From the NCBI RefSeq assembly GCF_016808335.1, contig NC_053142.1, forward strand, positions 51,517,992 to 51,581,991: a DNA stretch of 64,000 nt. Direction: 5' to 3'. Under the pieces are notes generated by a model. It made no database searches. It had not been told where the DNA came from and saw only the letters and a program-made list of their open reading frames with translations. Source of the DNA: Panicum virgatum (taxonomy: Eukaryota > Streptophyta > Magnoliopsida > Poales > Poaceae). This document shows, piece by piece, positions 26,819-37,164 of this stretch; position 1 is the first letter of the stretch, and each line of letters opens with the position of its first letter. The translations under genes and the position numbers were made by a program.

Positions 26819-28281
26819 ATTGCTGATGAACCGATGAAATATGTCACCGGACCTCATAGTAAGGTGCAAGAAACCAAGCCTTACACTAGAAGGGAGCCCG
26901 GGACCTCTAAAGACAGCAGTTTCGGATACTAGAGTACCTGTAACAGGGTAGTGAAGTACGTAAACTTAGGGTATATTACCAGGCTAAGCTACGCGGAGCT
27001 TCTCTACCCCAGGATACGAGTACCACTTCTCCAGAGCAGGTCCTTAGGGGTCCGGACTGCCTTCCAGCTAGAAGGGGTGTTCTCACCTGACCACAAGCCA
27101 GCAACTTAACTTGGATCGCTAGCAACAAAAGAAAAGACTATGTTTGGGAGAAAGAGATGGTTAACCAAGAAATAGCCAACCAAAATGAATGAATGTAATC
27201 AGGGTGGAGTCGAGATAAGACTAAGAAAATAAATCTCCTTTATTATTGTGGTTATCATGGTATACATCAGAGGTCGGGATTACGAGGTCGGACCTCTACC
27301 GCTCCGGACCACTTTTTGCCTGTTTGTGCAGTAGAACCAGAGATCGGGTTTACAAGGCCGGACCTTGACCGCTCTGGACCACACGTAGGTGCCACATTAT
27401 TACAAAGGAGGAACTCTCTTAGTCTTATCTAGGGGTAACCTATAGCTGCCTTCTATACAACATGTTCTTCTCCGATTGGAAGTGGTACGGCCACTCCTGA
27501 ATTCTTCATGGTCGTCGGAGGTGAAGGCGCCCTGGATGTGCCTGAACTGCATCATCCAGCATCACCTCGGGAGCTCGGGGGGCCACTCCTTGCCTAAGAG
27601 CTGTCATATGCTTAGGTAGCATGAGACAAATTCTTTGGCTTTGAATGGGAGAGGCCCCTAGCCGTCGTCGTCTTACTACCGGAGGCCAGCCCGCCTGCCG
27701 CTCGCAGCGGCAGAAACTGGTTTTCCACCCTGGCGCAGCAGGAGAATGGGTGCTCGTATGGACGAGCACGGAGCGTGGAGAAGGGCGGTCATTCGCCGGC
27801 TTGTCCTTGGTGCTAGCGCTAGGGGCCCCCGCACCTGGTGGCAGGGTCCTGTCTGCAGCAGCACCAAGAACCTCAGGTGGTGCCGGAGACGACACGATGA
27901 CACGGTCAACTTCCTCCGGGATGGCCGTCGGCTCCAGGCTCCATGTTGAGAGAAAGCCTTGAGCCGACGCCATGCCACCACAGAGGAAGCGTGGCCGTTG
28001 CTTGAGAGAAAACCTTGAGCCGACGTAGGGGCGGCAGCGCCCAGCGGCACCTCCGCTGTGCATTGCCGCGCCGGCTCTGAGGTGTCGCAGTGGCGACGCA
28101 CAACAAACGCCGCAGCCGTGCGCAGCCGCACCGTGGGCGTTGGCGCCCCAGTGCCACGGCATGTGGCGTGGGTGACGCCCTGCCTTCCTTCATCTTCTCG
28201 TTCGCCGTTGCAGAGGATGAACACAGCCCCAGAAGCCTGAAGATCCAGCCAGCGCCTGACCTCCCCACGGACGGTGTCAAA

Positions 28282-28571
28282 TGTTGTGGGATTTCTAAGG
28301 TACCCACAGCCGGGGGTCCGGGATTCCGCGGGGATCCGGACCTCCACGGGAGGTCCGGAGCCTCTAGCTGTTCGGGCTGAGCGCCTGCTTCTTCCGGAAC
28401 ACGTGGTGCTCCCGGACCTTTCCCAACCAGGGGACGGGTCCGGGACCGTTGTCGGGTGAACAGGGCTCCAGACCGCAGGGGTCCGGCTGCTGGACGTAGT
28501 TAAGGATAACTACAAGGCTCTTCTTGCCTAGACACAGCAAGAGGGGGTACCCCAGTCCTGGGGTACCGACA
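28282..28571 (-). repeat. 5' LTR of element C, internally deleted (290 bp)
   Basis: It shares both ends with the 1113-bp partner but lacks about 823 bp, including the TATA box. I count about 15 differences over the ~290 shared bases. Without the promoter this copy should be transcriptionally dead from its own LTR. Confidence 0.85.
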
Positions 28572-28576
28572 TACCT

Positions 28577-29002
28577 GGATTGTGACATCAACTCACGGCA
28601 TTGCATCCATATCGGAAAAAGAGCCTCGCTCTCACATTTATATTCTTCCGTGAGCTGAGAAATCACAAGCTTCGAATCCCCAAATATTTCCACTGCTTCT
28701 GCACCAGCTTCCAAGAGTAATTCCATTCCCTTGCGAACGGCTTCATACTCTACTAAATTATTGGTGCATGGAGTAGCCATTCTGATGGAAAAAGAATATG
28801 TCGCCCCACGAGGCGATACCAACAGAATTCCTACGCCGCACCCATCATCACAAGCCGATCCGTCAAAGAACATGGCCCAGGCACGTACGAAAAGTGCAGA
28901 TACGTCAGTGTTGACCCTGTCTGCAATGAGATCCGCCAGTGCCTGCCCCTTGACTGCCTTTGCAGGTTGATATCGGATATCAAATTCTGACAATGTAAAC
29001 AT
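28577..29002 (-). pseudogene. Second (archaeal-type) RNase H of element B
   Basis: It follows RT-RNase H after a single stop (TAG at 29003-29005, where a Trp codon fits). It shows the RNase H catalytic set in WAMFFDGSACDDG, NNLVEYEAV and IFGDSKLVISQL. This extra RNase H is the hallmark of Tat/Ogre elements. The last part of the domain lies beyond element C, at 25062 and below. Confidence 0.85.
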
Positions 29003-30637
29003 CTACTTTCCCAGTCGGCCTTTCAGAATAGGAGCCGACAGTATATTCTTGGTGACATCCGATTTACATATGACAATTGTTTCCGCCGAGAGAAAAATAT
29101 GTCGAAGCTTTGTACATGTGAAGAATAAACAAATGCAAAGCTTTTTGATCTCAGGATACCTGGTCTCGGCGTCCAACATGCACCAGCTGAGGTAGAAGAC
29201 AACCCTCTCCTGGTCGTCATGCTTCTGTATCAGAACCGAGGTGATTGAAGTGTCGCCCACGGACAAGTACACGTAGAAGGGCCTGTCCTGACGAGGCGGA
29301 ACCAATACTGGAGGCTTCGACAAATATTCCTTGATTTCGTCGAAAGCTTGCTGCTGCTCTACCCCCCAGCGAAATTCATCATCGGACTTGATCTTCACCA
29401 GACCCATGAATGGCTCGATACGCCCAGACAGATTGGATATAAATCGTCTGACAAAGTTGATTTTGCCGATGAGTTTCTGTAGTTCCTTCTTCGTAGTAGG
29501 CGGTTTCATTGTTTTTACTGCTTCCTGACTCTTCAAGCCGATCTCGATTCCCCGCTCATGCACCAGGAATCCTAAGAACTGACTGGCTGACACGCCAAAG
29601 GCACATTTCTTTGGGTTCATTTTGATCCCAAACTTCCGAGTTCGCTCCAAAACCTTACGCAAATCTTCCAAATGCCCCCCAGCTGACATGGACTTGACCA
29701 CGACGTCGTCAATGTAGATTTCTACTAGCTTGCCGATGAGATAATGAAAAATGTAATTCATGGCGCGTTGATACGTTGCACCGGCATTCTTCAACCCAAA
29801 GGTCATAACCAAGTACTCGAACAAGCCGACCGCGCCTGGTACTCTGAACGCGGTCTTGCTTATGTCCTCTAGAGCCATGAAGATTTGGTTGTAGCCAGCA
29901 TTACCATCCATGAATCTCAGCATTTTGTGACCAGCAGCGGTGTTGATCAACATTTCTGCTATGGGCATCGGATATTCGTCCTTTGGCATTGCTCTATTGA
30001 GGTATCTGAAATCCACGCAGACTCTCCATCGGCCATCCTTCTTCTGTACGGGGACCACACTAGAGATCCATTCTGCGTACCTGCATGGCCTGATGAACCC
30101 TGCGTCCAACATCTTTTGCACCTCTTTCTTGACCTCCTCCAGGACTTCGGCCTTCATCTGCCTTGCTCGTTGTTGAAACGGCCGAAATCCTTTCTTAAGC
30201 GGGAGCCGATGTTCAACGATGCTTCTATCCAGACCAGGCATTTCAGTATAATCCCACGCAAAACAATCCCGGTATTCCTTTAACAGTGCTATCATCGGCT
30301 CATGCAGACTCGGGTCTAGTTTCTTGCTGATAAATGTTGGTCGCGGCTTATCCCCGGGACCAATATCGACTTCCTCCAAATCGACAGCTGATGTAAACCC
30401 GTACCCCAACTTGCCGTCGCCTGTTAAATCGACTGTGGACGAAGGCGACTCGTCATCATCTACCACGTCGACAACAAACACGGGGAGATGACAAATGAAA
30501 ATTTTCGGCCGACCGCACGGGTCGGCCTTATCTATATTACTCCTTGATACCGAATGCACATTAACTGGCCAGCTACCGGAGCAGGCCCTTGTTTGTACAT
30601 AATGTAACAACTTTAACTCCAAATATATATTACTCAT
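29003..30637 (-). pseudogene. Reverse transcriptase-RNase H of element B
   Basis: This 544-codon open frame shows FAWDYTEMPGLD, RVCVDFRYLNRAMPKDEYP, TAFRVPGAVGLFEYLVMTFG, the catalytic EIYIDDVVVKS and the connection FLGFLVHERGIE, then a degraded first RNase H (PFYVYLSVGDTSI, where the usual catalytic Asp of the YxDAS-type motif is not seen). Loss of that Asp fits the lineage's reliance on the second RNase H, or simply decay. The frame is interrupted on both sides. Confidence 0.87.
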
Positions 30638-30705
30638 TTTTTGGGGCCAGTCGCTGGGACCGGCCTCTCTAATCTTGCTGTATTTCGTAGCTTGCCAGGA
30701 TGTTT

Positions 30706-31715
30706 TTACTCTGTGAGGCCAGTGGACAAGACCAGCCTCAGCCTGTTTTTTGTCGCTTCGATCCGATCACAATCTTCCATCGCGATCCCAGAGATCGGCT
30801 CTCGCCCTTCCGCGTCCCAGGCGTTCATGTCCGCGAGCGAAACCTCGCCGGAGTCATCTGCACGGACCACCTCCACTTCATCGCCATCCCACTGGACCAA
30901 ACACTGGTGCATCGTGGAAGGAACACAACAATTGGTGTGAATCCAATCCCTCCCAAGCAGCACTGTGTACGTACTCTTGCTGTTGACGATGAAGAACGAG
31001 GTTGGGACAGTCTTGCGGCCAACTCTCAACTCTACGTTGAGGACACCCTGTGCCTCCGACGGCTGACCGTTGAAATCATTGAGCATAACGTTGGTCTTCT
31101 CGAATACGGCATCAGGTTGACTGCGGCGCTAGTGTCGACCAACATCCTGTTCACAGGCTTGCCATCGATGAGGCCCTTGAGATATAATCCCTTCAGGTGC
31201 TTGTAGCTTTTCTCCTTGGGCTTCTCGAAGATGATCGGCTGCGGGCCGAGATCCAGCTGCGCGATGGCCAATTCTTCCGGCTGGGGTGCCCGAAACTCCG
31301 ACGGGAGCACGGACACCATGTTGACATCAACCGATGGCTTGTCATCGGCTCTTGGCTGCTTGGGGCGCCACTCCTTCCTTGGAGGGTGCCTTTCCACCCT
31401 TCGCGGGTGCCTGACTTGCTCCGCGAGATCTGGACGTGCTTTCCTCAGCACGTCAAGGTACTTTGCTTCCGCTTCTTCGAGATTGCGTAGGCGCTGCACT
31501 CTGCGCTTCTGTGATCGGCTGAGCCCGTCAGGACACCATCGTGGACGGTGGTACTTATCTTCTTCCTCTGGCTTGAGATCATCCCTGGATGGCCACCTCA
31601 CACGGTCATCGTGACGTGTTCTGGGCTCTAAGCGCTGGAACTCCGATGTCTCGTCCTGCTGGCGTCCCCAAGGCCTGCACTCCAAGCAATCATCTATAGT
31701 AGGCAATCGGCTCAT
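30706..31715 (-). pseudogene. Protease region of element B
   Basis: It is in two frames. The first (31715-31032) has a long charged linker and then GLIDGKPVNRMLVDTSAAVN, where the protease active site is Asp-Thr-Ser instead of Asp-Thr-Gly. The second (31086-30706) has STYTVLLGRDWIHTN, the distal protease element. A frameshift near 31080 separates them. Both the active-site change and the frameshift would inactivate it. Confidence 0.8.
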
Positions 31716-31780
31716 GCCGGAATTCCAACAGTACCTGAAGAACGGGCAATGCCAGTGGTCGCGTATAGCCTGGCGTCTCC

Positions 31781-33871
31781 CTAGCGTCCTCCCTGTGTGG
31801 TGCTCATACTCCTCCTATTCCGATTCGTATCGGCGGCGCAACTTGTACTGATACTGGTACTTTTCCAAAAGCCGATTGGAACTGGGAGCTGATTGCGGAT
31901 GTGACGCACTTGTTCTTCAGTGACATGTAGCTGCTCCGGCTCGTGTTTGTCCTGGGGCCATTTTCCAGAAGCGGCATCTTTCCTTTGTCCGTCACGGCGG
32001 CGCATGGGTCCCGCCATGTTGATCTGGAATGCCAAATTCTGGCCCTTGGGTCTGAAATCTGACAGCTCCACCACGTTAGCTTGTGGGAACGGTTGACTGT
32101 CCACCTTCATCGTGTGTTGGGCCAGAATTAATCGGCCTTGCTCGATAGCCGATTGGATTTGCCGATGCAGTTCTTTGCAATCATTCGTGGCATGGGTGAA
32201 CGAGTGGTGCCACTTGCAGTACAGCCTCCCCTGCAGCTCTTGTGCCGTCGGCAGCTTGTGACTCTCTGGGAGCTTCAACTGTTTCTCCTTGAGCAGTAGG
32301 TTGAATATCTGCTCTGCCTTGGCCACGTCAAAGTCAAAGCCCTTCACAGGCCCCTTCTGTTTGACCCACTTGCACGGGACGGGGTTTGCCCCCCGGGTCC
32401 ACTCTGCCACAGCCACTTTTTGTTCCTCGCCGGAATCATCAGAATCATCTGCTTGGGACATGTTTACATGGCGCTTGAATTTTTCCTGGTACAAGTCCGG
32501 ATGATAATGTTCATATGCCGTGAGCTTCTGCACCATGTGTGCCAGCGAGGAAAATTCCAACTGAAAAGCCAGATCCTTGATCGGCTTAGCGAGTCCCAGA
32601 ACTGCCAAATCAACCGCTTCCTTTTCTATTATGCGCGACGTGTAGCATCGGTTCTTGTCTTCTCGGAAGCGCTGCACGTACTCTGAGACACTTTCCCCTC
32701 GCTTCTGCCTGACTTGGGCGAGGTCGGCAATCCCGGCTTCAGCAGCCTCTGAATGATATTGTGTGTGGAACTGATCTTCCAGCTGCCTCCAAGTCCGGAT
32801 CGAATCTGGAGGCAGTGATGTGTACCATCCAAAAGCTAAACCTGTGAGAGACTGGGAGAAGAAACGGACCCTCAGAGGATCTGATACCGAGATCATCCCA
32901 AGCTGCATCAGGTATCGGCTCACATGTTCAATGGAGCTGGCTCCTTCTGATCTGCTGAATTTGGTGAACTCCGGAAGCCGATACTTGGGTGGCAACGAGA
33001 TCAAATCATAGTCACTTGGATACGGCTTGGAATAGCCGATCGCCTTTCTCTTGGGCAGGATGCCAAACTGGTCCCTCAGTATTGCACTGACCTGCTCCAC
33101 ACTAATAACTCCTGGGGCCGAGGGCTCAGCACTCGGCCCGGTAGCGTACTTTGCCAGCCATGCCTGCTTCTCTGCGTCTACTCCTGAAGCTGCTGTACCC
33201 ACCAGCTACCCCATGCATGTTGGGTTGATATTGTCAGGTATGTACACGCACGTGTAGCCGTGCGGGATCTCTTTGGGCGGCTCGCTCAGGAACTGTCCTT
33301 CTCCAGGGTCACCGCCGATCTTGTAGACGACATAGATCGGCGAGCTTTGCTATCCTACTGCTGCAAGTGAATATGGCAATGGCGGCCTAGACTGGAGCAA
33401 GGCCTCTCCCCTGTGACTCCCCAAGATTGGTCCTGACGGGGAGTACTGGTTCTTGATTACCTCCTGGACAACGCGATGTGCCATACGCTCGAGCTCGTTC
33501 ACCAGGCTCTCTGAGTGCCGATGAAGCGCGTGAGCCACCATGTAGTTCATCTCCTGGCGTAGGGCCCTGGTGCGCTCCTCTGACGCCATGGACAGATCAA
33601 CATTGTCGAGAGTGCCCTCCGGTGAGAACCCCTTCCACCTGATGTCGTGGTTGCGGGTCCTCTCAAAAGAGCCGATGAGATCGTCTTCAAATTGAGCTTT
33701 GACCTCATCGTATTTTTGCTTGTGTTCTGGAGTGAGCTCTTTATATGTGACAGGCTTGGTGACCGGCGGAACCGGTGCGTTACCCTGAGCTCCTGTCTTC
33801 TCTGCGGCGGGCGTTGTTGTTGATGAATGTCCCACCAGGCGTGCCAGAATGTGTTGTCGGTCAAAACCCAC
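31781..33871 (-). pseudogene. gag of element B
   Basis: It is in one frame with stops between 33203 and 33350. The N-terminal part opens at the LTR edge and is rich in charged helices (MASEERTRALRQEMNYM is a possible true start). The second part has a gag domain (YRLPEFTKFSRSEGASSIEH, FAFQLEFSS-like helices, VSEYVQRFREDKNRC) and a Cys/His box (YCKWHHSFTHATNDC) in place of a classic CCHC knuckle, as is usual for Tat elements. Confidence 0.82.
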
Positions 33872-35070
33872 CGGCGAGTAGCGACAGGCAACACGAAGAG
33901 CCGGGAGGTAGCCGGGGCGCTGGCAGGCACTGCTCCCTCGTCAACGGCCCGCAATTCCAGCACACGCCACGGCTTATGAAGACGCAGGGCGTGCCACCTG
34001 ACCTATACCCGATCAGGAAGGTGCGAACGTGCTTGCAACGATTTGCCTGCATACACAAACACGTGGAAACATAAGTCCGAGCCGTGGTCGTCTCCCCAGG
34101 ACGACTCTTGCATCGGCTTTAAAGAGCCGATCGAGTCCCGGTGTCAGATTGGATCTGTTTGTATCCGGATATCAATAAATAAAGCAAATAACTGTAAAGC
34201 TGCTTCAATTAAATCTAGTCAATCTAATCCACGACGGTAAAAGCTTCACTGCTAGATCGGAACATCCTACACGTGATTGGGCCTAATGAACGTAATAAGT
34301 AACTAAACCTTAACCAGAACAGAGGCCTAAGAACAAGCTAAAGCCAATTCCCGGATCAATTCCCTGTTAAGACTAAAGCAAAGCATCTAATACGTCACCG
34401 GATCATCCAACCCATTTGCAAGGCCTAACCTAGCAGATATTATGCCAATTCTTAAGCATAAGAACAAACCGTAACAGATTGTATCTACTAGATAGAAAAG
34501 AAGCAGAGTGTTGTCTCCGTGCAACTAACTCTACGCAACAAGAATTAGCATAAGATTGAAACGTAACTGCACAGAAACAACATGATATTCGTAGATGGCA
34601 GGCAATAAAAGCGCGATGGATCTACTAAAAGCCATGCTACGAACATCAGAATAACTAGCATTACTCGCCATCAAAAATGCTTCAGTACGAGTAATACCAA
34701 GGTAAAAGCAAGAACAACGCTGCCCTGATCGCAAGGAGCGATCAGGGCAGCATGGCGCTTACTTGGATGAAACCCTAAGATTAGGGGTGGCGGTGCGCCG
34801 AGAGTTGTTGTTGGTGAAACGTGATGACGTCCTTCTTTACGAATATCATAGGGTACATATTTATAGTCCGGAGACTTGGGAAACAATCTAAACTAATGTG
34901 TCCATATCGTACTCTATCTCTAACTCAATCTGAACTAATTCTAATGATACACGGCCCATAGGGCCCAAATGCTCACGCAGGAGCCGATTCGTAAGCCTTT
35001 TTCAATCTCTTCATTAAGTCCAACTCACTCTCGGCCCATTAATTAACCATGTTAATTTATGGCGATAACA
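33852..35070 (-). repeat. 5' LTR of element B
   Basis: It is the partner of 17943-19160, with terminal inverted TGTT/AACA. The same hairpin is kept at 34722-34747 with an extra base pair. Just inside (minus strand) lies TGGCACGCCTGGTGGGAC, the likely primer binding site; I could not assign the tRNA. Confidence 0.9.
34856..34866 (-). promoter_or_regulatory. TATA box of element B 5' LTR
   Basis: Minus-strand CTATAAATATG lies about 205 bp into the LTR. The equivalent in the other LTR is TTATAAATATG. This is the likely core promoter for the genomic RNA of B. Confidence 0.6.
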
Positions 35071-36649
35071 CGGACGGGACATACAAGTTGATCCCGGAGT
35101 CCGAAGAAGGTGATCCAGAAGGCCAGGTGAACGCTGCTGAACTGACTGAAGACCCGGATCAAAGTTCGGAAGAGCCCAAGACTGTTTTAGGTAGCAACTA
35201 CCGCGAATGCATGCCCCGGACATAACCCAGTATTTCAAATTATTACAATTTATTGTTATTACTTACTTGTGCATTTACAGTTCTTAGGATTTGAATTGAA
35301 ACCCTAGATGCATGATCCTAGGAACCTATGTACTGAACACTAGACCTGAGTTCGAATAATTGCTAAGTTTATAGGACCGGTAAAAGTCGAGTGATTGCCT
35401 GTCACTCGCGAGCTCTATAGGAATTGCTTGTTTACTTTCTGATATCAATATAAGGACGACGGACGAGGTCATGTTCGATATCATGACCTTGTGTGAGACC
35501 CCGTCTGTGTTGATGAACTTGCTAAGGTCGCGGTGTGTGTTAGCGGTGGTTAAGTTTTTGAACGTACTAGCCACATGCCGTAAATATGGTAAGCGGTAAA
35601 CCTAGTCGCCGATCGGACCGGTGAGTGGATATACATTTCACTCTCTCTTAGAGATAGGTTTTTATTTATGTTTATGTTGCGCAACACCGCGGCTACAGGG
35701 AGGAAGATGGTGCCCTCTAGTCGGGGAGAGTGACCCTATCCACAGGTCGGAATGAAAGGTAAACGGTTGTTTGGGAACGACCCGACGGTGTTCTAAACGT
35801 GTGTGTTAGGTCTGCCTGGCCAGGTTAACAAATTTCGATTCGAATCGTCCGTTTCTCACGGTTTGGGACTGCTTGATCCCTTTGCCACACAGAGTAATAA
35901 GAGTAACATTATTATGATCAATCTTGATGTTTGCTTAAAAGTTCTACCATGGTTGAATAGGATTAGTTGCTTACATAGAATGGTTAATCAACTAGAATAT
36001 GGAAAGCTAAAATGTGAAGTAAGGACTTACTCTTTATTGCTTTTCAGCAAAAGCAAAACCAGAGCCTCACAGAACCCTGCATAGTCTAGTTAGGTGGGCT
36101 ATGCATACTCGTTGACGGTTAAGTCTTGCTAAGTATTAGTATACTCAGTCTTGCTGTTGAAACTTTTTTCAGGTATGAGTTTTGAGGACCAGATCGCTAG
36201 TCTGTCTTGGCCCTGCTCTTTGCCTCCTGGCTGGTCCGTAGAGTGGGATCCGTCTTCGGCCAGCAATGACCCCGGTGAATGATACCTTGTTTGGGCTAGT
36301 TTGGTATACTTTTGCGACGTGTTGTAGCCGTCGAGTTTTCTTTCCGCTGCTTAAACTCTGAACTTTAAACTTATGTCTTGTATAATGTTTTACTGAGTTT
36401 GGATTTGTAATAATGCTTTTAACTGGTTTGTAATAACTATTATGCTTGTGTTGTAAAATATGTGGTTGTAATATCTCTGGACTCGCCTTCGTGCGGGGTA
36501 TGCTTGTTCGATCCGAGAACCGGTAATTGTATCGGGACGTTACCCGACAGACCAAGAATTGTTTCGTTTGAAGTGCGTTTGTGTCGGTATTGCCTTTATG
36601 GTGATGGTCAGCACATTTGAGCCGGGATAATTCAGGTGGTTCTGCCACA
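35071..36649 (+). repeat. 3' LTR of element A, second part
   Basis: It resumes at CGGACGGGAC, equivalent to 7288 of the 5' LTR, and ends TTCTGCCACA followed by the GGACG duplication. It contains the better-preserved copy of the short acidic LTR frame (35071-35226). Confidence 0.92.
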
Positions 36650-36695
36650 GGACGTGACGGAACTTATGACTTAAACTGAAAAAAACAAACGGAGC
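36650..36695. mobile_element. Tourist-like MITE, right part
   Basis: This is the continuation of the MITE begun at 4602. It starts with the second copy of GGACG (36650-36654) and ends AACGGAGC before TTAA (36696-36699). It is the matching flank that proves element A's outer limits. Confidence 0.65.
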
Positions 36696-36699
36696 TTAA

Positions 36700-37164
36700 G
36701 CTGCGTGCCTACAGCTGTTTTTGTTGCAGGTTCCAGTCCCCATCCGGGCTGAAAACAACCGTCGAGTTGCGTGGCACGCTAGTCATTCCGCACTCATGTC
36801 GCCCGGAGACAAAAAGGGACTACGGATGCACGAGCATCGAATCTTCGCACAGAAAGCTTGCGATCGCGTCCCAAAAGTCTACTCCTGTCTTTGCAATGGA
36901 GATCCACAGTAATCAAAGGTAGTATTGCTCTCTAGCTCTCAAGGGAGAAATAAGGGAAGGCATGTGTTGACACATAGAGTACAACTGAGAACGCCTCTCA
37001 CGACGCTATCTAATCATTTCCAATCTCATATAAATTATGATCGAGACAAACATGAAAAAAGATGTCAAAGAACTGTATAGTCGTATAGAGCAATGGAGAA
37101 AAAAAAACTTGACGTGCAACGCAAAACACCGGCCGGCTCCGGCAGCCTGTATCCTCGATCCTCA
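36700..37164. other. 3' flank of the endoglucanase gene
   Basis: No gene is recognised. An open frame at 36721-36912 has no support. The part next to 37164 should contain the endoglucanase 3' UTR (the gene is on the minus strand). I saw no clear AATAAA. Confidence 0.4.

Larger units (their letters stand above)
25063..28571 (-). mobile_element. Element C: non-autonomous LTR retrotransposon nested in B
   Basis: It is flanked by TACCT at 25058-25062 and 28572-28576. It lies on the minus strand (LTR starts TGTCGGTACCCC and ends CCCACAACA), with TGACACCGTCCGTGGGGA inside the 5' LTR as the likely primer site and GGTGGGCCCGGGGGCCAC as the polypurine region before the 3' LTR. The 2.1-kb interior has no RT or integrase. 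It holds a 52-bp minisatellite, a 45-bp direct repeat (about 27270 and 27340) and possible gag-leader remnants. It must depend on enzymes from another element; the lineage is unassigned. Confidence 0.88.
17821..35070 (-). mobile_element. Element B: Tat-lineage Ty3/gypsy element, recombined, with antisense cargo
   Basis: On the minus strand the order is 5' LTR (35070-33852), gag, protease, RT-RNase H, a second archaeal-type RNase H, integrase (interrupted by element C), a long 3' region with plus-strand ORFs, 3' LTR (19160-17943), then 122 bp of leader again (17942-17821). The second RNase H and the long region between integrase and 3' LTR mark the Tat/Ogre/Retand lineage. Its target site in A's LTR starts CGGAC; the left target copy is gone, with 556 bp of host LTR. 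I count about 31 differences over ~1218 bp between its LTRs. Confidence 0.9.

Noticed and set aside
26387..26869. Repetitive protein frames on the minus strand in element C
   Set aside because: They are translations of the 52-bp minisatellite in different frames and not a repeat protein.
27506..28347. Open frames in the interior of element C
   Set aside because: No gag, RT or other domain could be recognised; they overlap on both strands in GC-rich sequence. At most gag-leader remnants.
36721..36912. Small ORF downstream of the nest
   Set aside because: 63 codons, no domain, no splice or promoter support.
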